A stretch of DNA of 6,063 nucleotides, from contig JAAUYX010000081.1 in the NCBI GenBank assembly GCA_014804905.1, positions 2,196 through 8,258 on the forward strand, read 5' to 3'. The stretch's first letter is position 1. Every line of letters begins with the position of its first letter. The notes under the pieces were generated by a model. The model did no database searches and had not been told where the DNA came from. It was given only the letters and a program-made list of their open reading frames with translations. This stretch comes from Desulfovibrio sp. GTDB taxonomy: Bacteria > Desulfobacterota > Desulfovibrionia > Desulfovibrionales > Desulfovibrionaceae. The position numbers and the translations under genes are program-made. Below are positions 5,675-6,063 of the stretch, piece by piece.

Positions 5675-6063
5675 ATGTATGTCATCACCGGCGGGGCCGG
5701 TTTTCTCGGCAGCGTGCTGCTGTGGCAGCTCAACAGCCAGGGTCTCGACGACATCGTCGTGGTGGACCATCTGGGCGCCGGCCCCAAGTGGCGCAACCTC
5801 GTCAAGCGCCGTTACGCCGACTATCTCCACAAGGACCGCTTTCTCGAGCTCGTTCGCCGCGACGCCCTGCCCTTCAAGGTGGACGCCCTCGTCCATCTCG
5901 GGGCCTGCTCCTCCACCACGGAAGCCGACGCCGACTTCCTCATGGAAAACAATTTCCACTACAGTCGCGACGTCTGCCGTTATGCGCTGGACAAGGGCGC
6001 GCGCGTCATCAACGCGAGTTCCGCGGCCACCTACGGGGACGGGAGCCAGGGCTTCAGCGACGA
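5675..6063 (+). CDS. hldD: ADP-L-glycero-D-manno-heptose 6-epimerase, N-terminal part
   Basis: The first 129 codons of HldD (RfaD), which converts ADP-D-glycero-beta-D-manno-heptose to the L-glycero epimer, the donor for the inner core of lipopolysaccharide. It is a short-chain dehydrogenase/reductase-type cytoplasmic enzyme that keeps a nicotinamide cofactor bound. The Rossmann motif GGAGFLGS is at residues 6-13, followed by VVVDHL with Asp31 at the end of the second strand. HLGACSSTTE (74-83), ENNFHYS (91-97) and NASSAATYG (113-121) are close matches to E. coli HldD; the last carries the active-site Ser. The catalytic YxxxK pair would lie past the window edge. The family is usually a little over 300 residues, so well over half is missing. 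ATG 5675 is supported by GGAGG at 5665-5669. It is transcribed away from the EF-hand unit and may head an LPS gene group outside the window. Confidence 0.95.
   Translation, partial: MYVITGGAGFLGSVLLWQLNSQGLDDIVVVDHLGAGPKWRNLVKRRYADYLHKDRFLELVRRDALPFKVDALVHLGACSSTTEADADFLMENNFHYSRDVCRYALDKGARVINASSAATYGDGSQGFSD

Overview
The window looks like ordinary chromosome from a high-GC, Gram-negative sulfate reducer of the Desulfovibrionaceae. The strongest pointer is the first gene: it resembles the homotrimeric outer-membrane porins that are abundant in Desulfovibrio and relatives. An ADP-heptose epimerase at the right edge fits an organism that makes lipopolysaccharide. Taxonomy is inferred from protein recognition alone, since no rRNA or other marker lies here.

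Layout from left to right. (1) 64-1611, plus strand: porin with a Sec signal peptide and a C-terminal phenylalanine. (2) 1612-1820: intergenic DNA with a candidate sigma-70 promoter and a 20-bp imperfect palindrome just before the next gene. (3) 1821-2747, plus strand: a small radical SAM protein of unknown function. (4) 2748-2765: an 18-bp convergent junction. (5) 5428 down to 2766, minus strand: a compact three-gene unit read as EF-hand protein, then YgiQ-family radical SAM protein, then SlyX. EF-hand and ygiQ overlap by 11 nt; ygiQ and slyX are 1 nt apart. (6) 5429-5674: a divergent intergenic region with a candidate promoter for each side and a short tandem repeat between them. (7) 5675 to the window end, plus strand: the first 129 codons of hldD, cut by the window edge.

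Functionally, the porin and HldD both serve the outer membrane (diffusion channel and LPS inner-core heptose). The EF-hand protein is predicted to be exported and to bind calcium. The two radical SAM proteins belong to different families, converge on each other, and have no assigned reaction that can be deduced here. SlyX is a small coiled-coil protein of unknown function.

No mobile element, CRISPR array, tRNA, rRNA, phage gene or toxin-antitoxin pair was seen. I do not see a convincing novel multi-gene system. The points most worth a second look are the tight EF-hand/ygiQ/slyX arrangement, the palindrome before the small radical SAM gene, and the second cysteine cluster in YgiQ.
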